DNA of 54,351 nucleotides from contig JAQBOG010000019.1 of assembly GCA_028288165.1 (NCBI GenBank), forward strand, positions 1-54,351, written 5' to 3'. Positions 1 to 6,590 of the stretch are shown piece by piece. Below the pieces are notes generated by a model. That model saw only the letters and a program-made list of their open reading frames with translations, was not told the origin of the DNA and ran no database searches. How positions within the stretch are numbered: position 1 is the stretch's first letter; the number at the start of each line of letters is the position of its first letter. Source of the stretch: Sphingobacteriales bacterium. Lineage in GTDB: Bacteria; Bacteroidota; Bacteroidia; Sphingobacteriales; Sphingobacteriaceae. The position numbers and the translations under genes are program-made.

Positions 1-281
1 TCTTTTAATCGTTCTACCAAATCGTAAGCGATAAAGCGTTTACCGTTACCTACGATTGTATTAATATTTTTCCCCGAGTTTTTAAAGGCGATTAACGCAT
101 GGACATGGTTTGGCATAATGACATAGCCGATGATATGATGGCCTTGTGCAGTGAGGTAATTAAACCAATTATAAACCAGATCATGGCTTTGGGTTAGTTG
201 GAATAGCTTAACCCAGCGGGCACAGGTGAAAGTGATAAAGTAAATTCCTTGAGACTCGTGAATGGTTCTTCTGACTGGCAT
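1..281 (-). CDS. REP-associated (IS200-like, Y1) transposase, 5' part only
   Basis: The gene starts at an ATG at 281-279 and runs off the left edge of the window, so about 93 N-terminal codons are visible. The protein begins MPVRRTIHESQGIYFITFTC and carries MPNHVHAL near residue 56; this HxH is the metal-binding HUH motif of the IS200/IS605-like Y1 transposase superfamily. The first beta strand (YFITFTC) and the strand before the HUH motif fit the RAYT subgroup, which nicks single-stranded REP hairpins. The catalytic tyrosine lies outside the window. REP-like palindromes lie just upstream (313-320, 381-412), the usual RAYT arrangement. Two decayed relatives lie at 1466-2105. Family membership is clear; whether the gene is intact cannot be seen. 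Confidence 0.85.
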   Translation of the reverse strand, partial: MPVRRTIHESQGIYFITFTCARWVKLFQLTQSHDLVYNWFNYLTAQGHHIIGYVIMPNHVHALIAFKNSGKNINTIVGNGKRFIAYDLVERLK

Positions 282-283
282 GG

Positions 284-1369
284 TTGGTTAAAGGTAATAT
301 AAACATAGCAATCCGCAGAGTTCCTTCCTCGGTTGTAGATTTTACACAGGAGATGGTGCCAGGGAGACGATATACGAATTCCGCAGAGTCCCTGAAGAAG
401 GAGACTCTGCGGGGAAAAAATGGTTCAAACTTTGAAACGTTATACGCAAGCACGGACGCTTATTTCCTAAGCGTCAATAGCGTTAGCGACACTACTGCGT
501 TATATAACCAACCATTTAACCGAACAAAAGACAGTAAATTATTTGTTCAAAGAACAATGGGTCAAAATACATATTACCGCCTGTTTGATATTAATCCAGA
601 TAAAAGTAATAATGTGATAGTGGATCTTTTAAAGGTCAATATTAAAGCATCTAAAAATAAAATCCAGCTTCCCAATAGCACTCAAAGCGTTTACTATATG
701 CTTTCTGGCAAATTATCGAATGACCCATATTGGTATTCATTAGGTCAGTCTTATACCGAAACTGGAGATTTGGAAATACCTGTCCCTAATAATTGTTTTA
801 ATAAATATAATTGCTCTGTCAATGTAACTCTTCCTTTTAATTCGATCGAAAAAGGGACATGGGGCTACAGCAACTTATATCCATTCATCCCAACTAAATT
901 TGATCCGCTTGAGATGCGTATGGATGCTTTAAATTATGATAAGGAAAGCTTCCGAATGAATGCTACTGGAAAGTTCGACAATTTTGATGCTATGTTTTTT
1001 AATTTAAAAGGAACATTTGCCATAATCTATCTACATTCGATTGCAAAGAACGAGGATCTTAAAATTCCTGATTTAGCTGCGGCTTTAGAAATGCCTCAAT
1101 TGAAGATGGAAGACTTCAATCTTATTTCTATTGTTTTTACAAAGCACAACAAAAACGGCTACAAACCGTGGTATGCAGGGGGCAACCTGCAACCAGAAGA
1201 TGAAGGCTGGCAATCAGCATCTTTCTCTCCAGAATGGAATCAAAATTTCAAAACTATTTCCGCAGCTAATATTCAACGAAAACTTCAGGCTGCATCTTCA
1301 TTGAGCAATATGACATCTCGATTTGCTACCGAAAAAATGCTGCTGAATAATTTTCAATTAAAAAAGTAA
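284..1369 (+). CDS. Unrecognised protein with doubtful N-terminus
   Basis: The open frame is 361 codons, but its first codon is a TTG only 3 bases from the divergent RAYT start, and its first 65 or so codons run through REP-like palindromes (313-320, 381-412, 455-475). The true gene probably starts later, at the latest near the in-frame ATG at 557, or it is a 3' fragment joined to REP DNA. From about codon 50 the sequence looks like a real protein: mixed, aromatic-rich and probably beta-rich, with segments such as YYMLSGKLSNDPYWYSLGQS and KPWYAGGNLQPEDEGWQS. I see no signal peptide, lipobox or membrane segment and do not recognise a family. A terminator-like hairpin follows at 1396-1425. Confidence 0.5.
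   Translation: MVKGNINIAIRRVPSSVVDFTQEMVPGRRYTNSAESLKKETLRGKNGSNFETLYASTDAYFLSVNSVSDTTALYNQPFNRTKDSKLFVQRTMGQNTYYRLFDINPDKSNNVIVDLLKVNIKASKNKIQLPNSTQSVYYMLSGKLSNDPYWYSLGQSYTETGDLEIPVPNNCFNKYNCSVNVTLPFNSIEKGTWGYSNLYPFIPTKFDPLEMRMDALNYDKESFRMNATGKFDNFDAMFFNLKGTFAIIYLHSIAKNEDLKIPDLAAALEMPQLKMEDFNLISIVFTKHNKNGYKPWYAGGNLQPEDEGWQSASFSPEWNQNFKTISAANIQRKLQAASSLSNMTSRFATEKMLLNNFQLKK
381..412. repeat. REP-like palindrome
   Basis: CCGCAGAGTC (381-390) and GACTCTGCGG (403-412) form a perfect 10-bp inverted repeat with a 12-base loop; CCT/AGG in the loop can extend the stem past a one-base bulge. A partial copy, CCGCAGAG, lies at 313-320. The position about 100 bases upstream of a RAYT start suggests it is the cognate REP. 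A second small hairpin (GACGCTTA 455-462 / TAAGCGTC 468-475) follows. Confidence 0.65.
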
Positions 1370-1395
1370 GGGGCATCACTGTCTTAATTTAAGTT

Positions 1396-1425
1396 CCGAG
1401 GTTGGTGGGGAAACATCAACCTCGG
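1396..1425 (+). terminator. Terminator-like hairpin after the 284-1369 gene
   Basis: A 12-bp stem (1396-1407 with 1414-1425; 11 Watson-Crick pairs plus one G-U) closes a GGGAAA loop. It starts 27 bases after the stop codon. No U-tract follows, so it could also be a decayed REP hairpin. Confidence 0.45.
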
Positions 1426-1465
1426 AAGAAGACATGAACCAAGGCTGGGCTATGGCTTGGATAAT

Positions 1466-1735
1466 CATGCCGGAAGTATACTTTTTTAAATCTCTTATTA
1501 CATCAGAAAGCTTATTAGAATCAGTTGTCGAACGATCAAACGAATATGATTACTCATGATGCACCAGGCATGTATTCTTAAACCTTTAGCCTCTGACAAA
1601 ACTTCAAACTTTCTACAACAGTATCAACGTATTCTTTTCTGGTAAACACATCTACCCATTGAACTACTGCAAAAGGTGATAAAACGGATGGCGTGCTGAT
1701 CATGAATTTTATAGCCCCGGGCGAACATAGAAGCG
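1466..1735 (-). pseudogene. RAYT transposase remnant, copy 1
   Basis: Read on the minus strand, this copy shows AVVQWVDVFTRKEYVDTVVE, then, after frame disruption, HAWCIMSNH and a tail LSDVIRDLKKYTS, which is the IS200-like/RAYT pattern. It has at least three small frame-breaking indels (extra G near 2080-equivalent GY codon, extra T in the FITF strand, a lost base after LIV). The HUH motif is spoiled: the second His of NHVH reads Arg (NHIR). The 3' half of the gene is absent. It is dead. Confidence 0.75.
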
Positions 1736-1758
1736 AAAGTAGCTTTATTAAAATAACG

Positions 1759-1818
1759 GGAGTCGGAGACTCCATTCTATATTTGAATCCGTAGAGACGC
1801 TGGCGCTTAACTCTACGG
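1759..1818. repeat. REP hairpin pair, copy 1
   Basis: Two adjacent inverted repeats: GGAGTC (1759-1764) / GACTCC (1768-1773), and CCGTAGAG (1789-1796) / CTCTACGG (1811-1818). The second resembles the CCGCAGAG...CTCTGCGG hairpin near the intact RAYT with a C-to-T / G-to-A change that keeps the pairing. Confidence 0.7.
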
Positions 1819-1830
1819 ACAGTGGGGATA

Positions 1831-2105
1831 ATCATGCTGGAAGTATACTTTTTTAAATTTCTTATTACATCAGAAAGCTTATTAGAATCAGCTGTCGATA
1901 CGATCAAATGAACGTGATTACTCATGATGCACTAGGCATGTATCCTTAAACCTTTAGTCTTCTGACAAAATTTCAAACTTTCTAAAACCTTATCAACGCA
2001 TTCTTTTCTGGTAAACACATCTACCCATTGAACTGCTGCAAAGATGATAAAATGGATGGTGTACTGATCATGAATTTTATAACCCGGGCGAACATAGAAG
2101 CGAAA
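1831..2105 (-). pseudogene. RAYT transposase remnant, copy 2, with one in-frame amber codon
   Basis: This copy is better preserved. The minus strand reads KIHDQYTIHFIIFAAVQWVD, then VFTRKECVDKVLESLKFCQ, KTKGLRIHA, an amber stop (1932-1934) where copy 1 has Trp (CCA at 1564-1566, TGG on the minus strand), and MSNHVHLIVSTADSNKLSDV with the HUH motif intact. The frame continues to KKYTSSMII and then enters copy 1's REP region, so the C-terminal half is missing. An ATG at 1925 opens a chimeric frame to 1578, but this is an artefact of the tandem junction and not a gene. Confidence 0.8.
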
Positions 2106-2127
2106 GTAACTTCTTATTTAAATAACG

Positions 2128-2187
2128 GGAGTCAGAGACTCCATTCTATATTTGAATCCGTAGAGACGCTGACGCTGAACTCTACGG
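2128..2187. repeat. REP hairpin pair, copy 2
   Basis: The second unit keeps both hairpins: GGAGTC (2128-2133) / GACTCC (2137-2142) and CCGTAGAG (2158-2165) / CTCTACGG (2180-2187). Stem bases are unchanged from copy 1, whereas loop bases differ (GGCGCTTA against GACGCTGA). Confidence 0.7.
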
Positions 2188-2465
2188 ACAGTGGGGCATA
2201 TGGTTAATATGAGATGAGAATAATTACTGACAAAACACCTGTTGAATTGGAATATTAAAAACTTATTAAAAACTCTTCAATTTGACTGACACATTGTCCT
2301 AGTTTCAAATTCGTAAATAAGCTGGCGTACTTGTTGATAAATTTTATTTAGAGGAAAAATAATTAAACATGTGAGTCACGCGAAACTATCAAATCTAACT
2401 ACAATAGATCACACTATTCCGAAAACCAAACTACTAGTTTACTTTTATAACATATCAAAACAACA

Positions 2466-2762
2466 ATGGCGATAAGAATTACATGCATTAATAAAGATGG
2501 GGGGAACCATAACAATCCCTACGAGGCAATAACTCACTTAGGATGGGTTGAAGAATCAACAAATAAAATAGGAAAAAATACGCGACTCCAAATCTACAAT
2601 TGGATCAAAGACGAAGGGGGCTATGCTTATGTAAAAGATAAGTTTGGCAATACAGCCAAATTAATCACAGGGGAGAGTCCTTCTGGAACTAAATATGTAA
2701 AAACGGAAGCCGACAATACCAAGACCGACAATTTATTGCAGTTAATGGAGTGTATAGGATAA
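2466..2762 (+). CDS. DUF3892 family protein
   Basis: A 98-residue soluble protein starting MAIRITCINKDGGNHNNPYE. The opening RITCINKD, the HLGWVEEST segment, the AYVKDKFGN strand and the C-terminal TKTDNLLQLMEC match DUF3892, a small family of unknown function common in Bacteroidota and often near mobile or defence genes. Length fits the family. It begins at an ATG at 2466, after about 270 bases with no other gene, and is followed 70 bases later by the cyclase-like gene on the same strand, so the two may be co-transcribed. There is no signal peptide. Confidence 0.8.
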   Translation: MAIRITCINKDGGNHNNPYEAITHLGWVEESTNKIGKNTRLQIYNWIKDEGGYAYVKDKFGNTAKLITGESPSGTKYVKTEADNTKTDNLLQLMECIG

Positions 2763-2832
2763 TCTTTGGCCTTTAAATGTTAAATCTATTTAGCATGGCT
2801 CTTAATTATTAAACCTAACTGTAACCAATATA

Positions 2833-3579
2833 ATGAAAAAGTTTATCGCATATTTCGACTATTTAGGCTTCAAGGACTTCATTGAGAAGAACGATTCAGA
2901 ATATCAGCATAGAATTATGCAAAATAATTTTAGAGATATGGAAATGGCTCTAGCTAAAGGAAAAACAAGGGATGGGAAATATGGTTTAATACCAGACATT
3001 GACAACTCCTCTATCAATTGTATTAATTTTTCTGATACTATAGTTTTTTGGACTAACGATGATTCTCCTGAGTCATTACAAGAACTTCTGGAAGTAGCCT
3101 ATAGATTTAATTGGCAGTGCATCGGATTTACGTTTCCGCTTAGAGGCTCAATTGTTTATGGCGAAATTGAACCAGTTACATTTCAACAATTAAATACAGG
3201 CGGGGGAAGGTATAATCTCAACTCGATTTATGGGAAAGGGCTTGTTGCAGCCCATTTAAAAGCAGAGAGCCAACAATGGGCGGGTACTGTTTTACACGAA
3301 AGTTTATTAAACCTCTTAGTATTTAAAGGTTATGATATTGAATCTTATTTGGCACCATTTGCCAAAAAATACAAGGTTCCTTATAGACAAGGTATTAGCA
3401 TTAATGATGACGAATACGTTTTACGTCTTGTAGAAGGAGACTCTTTGCCTGAAGAAGCTTTTGAGAATTTCTCCAATGGTATAGAACGTAACTTTGCTGA
3501 ACATAATAAAAGTATGGAGGATCCAAGGGCTCAAGAAAAACTTGCAAATACAATCAAATTTTTATCCAGCTTCAGATAG
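2833..3579 (+). CDS. Class III nucleotidyl cyclase-like protein
   Basis: A 248-residue soluble protein. It opens FIAYFDYLGFKDFI, with Asp9 in the place of the first metal-binding Asp of class III cyclases (pattern D-x-x-GF). NFSDTIVFW around Asp68 fits the second metal-Asp hairpin, FPLRGSIVYGEIE (101-113) fits the following strand pair, and IYGKGLVAAHLKAE (132-145) matches the helix seen in stand-alone bacterial cyclase-like proteins, including those in Pycsar-type systems. That is family-level pattern matching from memory; activity and nucleotide are not deducible. The residues after 160 have no recognised domain. No Pycsar effector (TIR or membrane protein) sits next to it; the neighbours are DUF3892 upstream and a convergent GHKL ATPase-nuclease downstream. 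It could be a catalytically dead relative. Confidence 0.6.
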   Translation: MKKFIAYFDYLGFKDFIEKNDSEYQHRIMQNNFRDMEMALAKGKTRDGKYGLIPDIDNSSINCINFSDTIVFWTNDDSPESLQELLEVAYRFNWQCIGFTFPLRGSIVYGEIEPVTFQQLNTGGGRYNLNSIYGKGLVAAHLKAESQQWAGTVLHESLLNLLVFKGYDIESYLAPFAKKYKVPYRQGISINDDEYVLRLVEGDSLPEEAFENFSNGIERNFAEHNKSMEDPRAQEKLANTIKFLSSFR

Positions 3580-4006
3580 TTCACATGAGAATTAAAAAAT
3601 TAATTTCAATATATACAACTACTGATTAGGGAAATAAATATCCAGTTATAGCGCGAATTAAGTTTTTGATATTGGCCAAGCAATATTTTTTACGTAAAGA
3701 TGGGGATAAGTTTTTGTTTGAGATCCAATTGCTTATTAAGTGAGATCCGAAATGTACGAATATAGATTCGACGTTTCTGTTGATACTCAAGAAATACTAT
3801 TATTGAGGTATGAAGAAAATAATCTGTATTTGGTGGTAATTAATTGCCAGTCTCGGCTATTGGGTTGCTGGTGTCTGTCAGCTCCATTTATTCTATTGCG
3901 CAGATTCAGAAAATAATTTTATATACTGAATAGCCATTTCCTCAAGTTGTTACCTTAAAAAGCTATGAAGGAATTTCTGAAAGTTCATTATAGGGATTGA
4001 TTACAT
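3580..4006. other. Intergenic region between convergent genes
   Basis: AT-rich, 427 bases, between the 3' ends of the cyclase-like gene and the GHKL gene. I see no convincing gene, RNA or strong terminator. A short open stretch around 3660-3740 resembles no family I know. Confidence 0.5.
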
Positions 4007-6067
4007 TTATTGCGGAATGGGGACTTTTCTTAATACTGATCGAACCTTGTCAAAGCCGATCTCATTAAAATCACTATTAATCTTTTCTTCTATGTATACA
4101 TCTTTGATTTTCAATTTTGCAGACAGATAGCTTAGTTTTCTTTTATTGAGTTCAACTACCTGAGCCCATCTCATGACAGATATAGTTATGTTCTTGGTCT
4201 CATTTTGGAAATAAAAGAAAGGATTGTCCCGAGGTTTAGGAGTTCCATCCAAAACAAATTTTGAATCTTTACTGATTTCCGAACTAATTAATATTATGTG
4301 AACATTCATATCTTCTGAATAGAATGAGCTTTCTTCAATTTGTCTAGCATACTTAATAGCTTGTTGTAGTTCGATGTGACTAATTTTAACGCGAGGAGCC
4401 TTAAGTTCAATAACAAGTATTTCTCTTTTTATACCATCTATCGGTTTTTCACTATAAAGGAATAAATCAGTAATAGATTTGGCCTTAGGAGACACGTTCA
4501 AACTTATATTATCCTCTTTCTTGTTTGGCTTATAAATTAAATTTTGTTCCCTTAATTTTTGTAAGTTATTTTCCAGATTTGTGTCAGATAATAATGTTGT
4601 ATTATCAAGGTATTGCTCACCAAATACCCAAAGCATTTTTTCAAGAACTTTATGCAATTCTTTCCGCTCCGCTACATGCTTTGAGATCTCTGTACAAGTT
4701 AGCTTTTCAATAAACTCAAGATCCTCCATTTTTTTTGAAACCTTTTCTGAAAACTCAATCACGTCTTCGATCTCTGCCCGATTAAGTAACGTATTAAATT
4801 TTTTAACCGCTTTATTTTCAAGTCTTAATATTTTTTGTAGAATATCGTCGAGTTCACCTGTGATAATAGTGCGATTTATCAATGGATAAATAATTTCCCG
4901 AAGTTGTTTATTAACCGTAAATAAGTTATATCTCTCTTCTACCAAATAAGCAACCTTAGTAAACAAAACAACTTTTGATAAAGATGTTGCATTGGAAGGG
5001 TCTTTATATGGATAGTAATTATCCTTTCTAAGCTTTACAATAAAGTCATCATATTTTTTATTCTTACCCTTAAAAAAATCATTTAATTTTTCTTTTATAA
5101 AAGATTTGAAGTCTTGACCCCTGTCGTCAAAACCTTCTAAGTCCCAGTTTCTATATAAATCAGTTTCAAGATTATCCGAGTGAATGTAAACAAACCATCC
5201 TCTCGCCGTAGGATCTAACCACTCGGCTTCGAAATGAAACCCACCTACAATTTGATCAACCCCCTCATTTTTGGTTGTTAGAAAAACTCTGACTTCTTCA
5301 ATCGTAGATTTAAGATGAAGAAATGTAAAAAACAATTGATGTTCAAGACCTTTTTTATCTTGATATGTTAGAAGGATTTTTATAGGGTCTCCTTTTATAA
5401 AATCCTCTGGTTTTAATAAATTTCCGTTTATTTTAAAGCGTACTGTTTTGTTAAAAATAACAATTGGATAACGCTCAAAAATAGCATCAGGCAAATTATC
5501 TTTTAAAAGTCGTTCAGAGATCTTACGCTTTTGATTTTTGCCAATAATTTGTTGATCATAAATTTTATCGATTATAACCTTGTAATAAGTGTTATTTCTT
5601 CCAGTTAATACCGTTTCGGTGGTATCAATTTCTAAGTCTTCAATCTTCTTGACGCTTTTAATATACTGCTCATCAAACGGTATTATTACTTTAGAAAAGG
5701 TATTATTTATGTTGTCAAATCCGACGGTTTCAAGAATCACATTTGAGCCAATTTGTAATGCTGCAAATCTCCCAATACCCTTTCCTCCTTTTTTTGTAGA
5801 ATCACCAAAATCTAAAAGCTTGTCTTGAATGTGATTCTGATGTACTCCGACTCCATCATCCTTAATTTCAATTTTCCTAATTGAAGTTGTTGACACTTCA
5901 ATATCTGTGGGATAATCGATATTAATGTTAATATTTTTTGCCTGTGCTTGAATTGAATTATTTATTAACTCACAAAATGCCAGAAACGTACTTTGATATT
6001 GTGTAAATAGATCATGTAACAATCTGGTAGTAGCAGATACTTTCCTTTTCATAGGTGAATAAAGCAT
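4007..6067 (-). CDS. GHKL ATPase fused to a PD-(D/E)XK-like nuclease domain
   Basis: A 686-residue protein starting at ATG 6067 (a second ATG is at 6052). The N-terminus carries the GHKL (Hsp90/MutL/histidine kinase fold) ATP-binding motifs: ELINNSIQA (33-41, metal-binding Asn), DDGVGV (70-75) and GGKGIGRFAAL (94-104). The middle (about 350-530) is helical and charged. Near the C-terminus TDLFLYS (Asp534) followed by ILVIELKAP (Glu554, Lys556) and QQAIKYARQI (570-579) fit the D...ExK plus Q-x-x-x-Y signature of PD-(D/E)XK nucleases. ATPase plus nuclease on one chain suggests DNA or phage targeting, in line with GHKL/MORC-like proteins reported in restriction and defence loci. There is no signal peptide. 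The gene is convergent with the cyclase-like gene. The ATPase call is strong; the nuclease is inferred from motifs. Confidence 0.7.
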   Translation of the reverse strand: MLYSPMKRKVSATTRLLHDLFTQYQSTFLAFCELINNSIQAQAKNININIDYPTDIEVSTTSIRKIEIKDDGVGVHQNHIQDKLLDFGDSTKKGGKGIGRFAALQIGSNVILETVGFDNINNTFSKVIIPFDEQYIKSVKKIEDLEIDTTETVLTGRNNTYYKVIIDKIYDQQIIGKNQKRKISERLLKDNLPDAIFERYPIVIFNKTVRFKINGNLLKPEDFIKGDPIKILLTYQDKKGLEHQLFFTFLHLKSTIEEVRVFLTTKNEGVDQIVGGFHFEAEWLDPTARGWFVYIHSDNLETDLYRNWDLEGFDDRGQDFKSFIKEKLNDFFKGKNKKYDDFIVKLRKDNYYPYKDPSNATSLSKVVLFTKVAYLVEERYNLFTVNKQLREIIYPLINRTIITGELDDILQKILRLENKAVKKFNTLLNRAEIEDVIEFSEKVSKKMEDLEFIEKLTCTEISKHVAERKELHKVLEKMLWVFGEQYLDNTTLLSDTNLENNLQKLREQNLIYKPNKKEDNISLNVSPKAKSITDLFLYSEKPIDGIKREILVIELKAPRVKISHIELQQAIKYARQIEESSFYSEDMNVHIILISSEISKDSKFVLDGTPKPRDNPFFYFQNETKNITISVMRWAQVVELNKRKLSYLSAKLKIKDVYIEEKINSDFNEIGFDKVRSVLRKVPIPQ

Positions 6068-6197
6068 TTTTTAGTTTTCTAAGTTAAGTTTAAAAATTCT
6101 TTTAAGGAATATTTAATAAATTCCGCTTTAGGAGGAAAGATTTAAAATCTCCGTTAAATGCTTGGGCGACACGTCTTCAACCTCGGTATAAGCAATA

Positions 6198-6230
6198 AAT
6201 ATACTAATATTTTTAGCAAATCAGTATATT
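6198..6230. promoter_or_regulatory. Inverted repeat upstream of the GHKL gene
   Basis: AATATACT (6198-6205) and AGTATATT (6223-6230) form a perfect 8-bp inverted repeat with a 17-base AT-rich spacer, 131 bases upstream of the ATPase start. It may be an operator or only AT-rich sequence; weak. Confidence 0.25.
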
Positions 6231-6251
6231 AAGAGTTGTTGAAAGCGATTC

Positions 6252-6309
6252 GGCTGAAAAGTCAGCGATGAAGCATCGGCCCTTGAAGGGCTTCAGGACC
6301 TGGAACGAC
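6252..6309. repeat. Interspersed repeat, copy A
   Basis: Starts GGCTGAAAAGTCAGCGATGA and ends AGGACCTGGAACGAC. It shares the skeleton GAAAAG-C-GC-ATGAAGC-TC-GC...GGGC...AGGAC-TG-AACGA with copy B at 6467-6530. The 520 bases between the GHKL gene and hrpB seem to be made of such repeats; frames across them are not convincing genes. Confidence 0.5.
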
Positions 6310-6466
6310 AAATCATGATATCTTCTGCTGGGCATTCTCTGTCGAATTTAATCTCAACCATTTCGGTAACGTCAACGAAATGGTCTGGTCGTCCTCGATT
6401 AAGGAAATTCTTAGCTGGAAGAAAATTCTCCTACAAAGCGTTACCCCTCCACCCTAAACCTGATGG

Positions 6467-6530
6467 CAGTGAAAAGCCCGCAATGAAGCGTCAGCAACTG
6501 CGGGGCATGAGGACTTGCAACGAACAGCAG
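6467..6530. repeat. Interspersed repeat, copy B
   Basis: Starts CAGTGAAAAGCCCGCAATGA and ends AGGACTTGCAACGAACAGCAGG, parallel to copy A about 215 bases to the left. The GAAAAGCCCGC core also resembles the core of the larger repeat at 15898-16139, so all may belong to one dispersed family. Confidence 0.5.
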
Positions 6531-6590
6531 GACAACAGAACCAATGAAACAGTACCCGCACGTTTTCAAACAATTAAAGAAATACATAAA

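Larger units (their letters stand above)
1461..2196. repeat. Tandem duplication of a 367/369-bp RAYT-REP unit
   Basis: Two head-to-tail copies lie at 1461-1827 and 1828-2196. Both begin ATAATCATGC, contain GGAAGTATAC and AAACACATCTACCCATTGAA, and end with a REP hairpin followed by ACAGTGGGG. By eye they are about 90 percent identical, with independent substitutions and small indels. Each unit holds the 5' part of a minus-strand transposase gene plus upstream REP hairpins. The first copy is flanked by GGCTTGG and the second by CATATGG. Confidence 0.85.

Noticed and set aside
1578..1925. 115-codon minus-strand frame starting MSNHVHLIV
   Set aside because: It joins the HUH segment of dead copy 2 to REP and copy 1 sequence read partly out of frame; it is a junction artefact.
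313..2196. CRISPR array made of the hairpin repeats
   Set aside because: Repeats are few, unevenly spaced, palindromic REP elements tied to RAYT genes; there are no spacers or cas genes.
2833..3579. Complete Pycsar operon
   Set aside because: The cyclase-like gene has no adjacent TIR, membrane or other typical Pycsar effector; DUF3892 has no known effector role.
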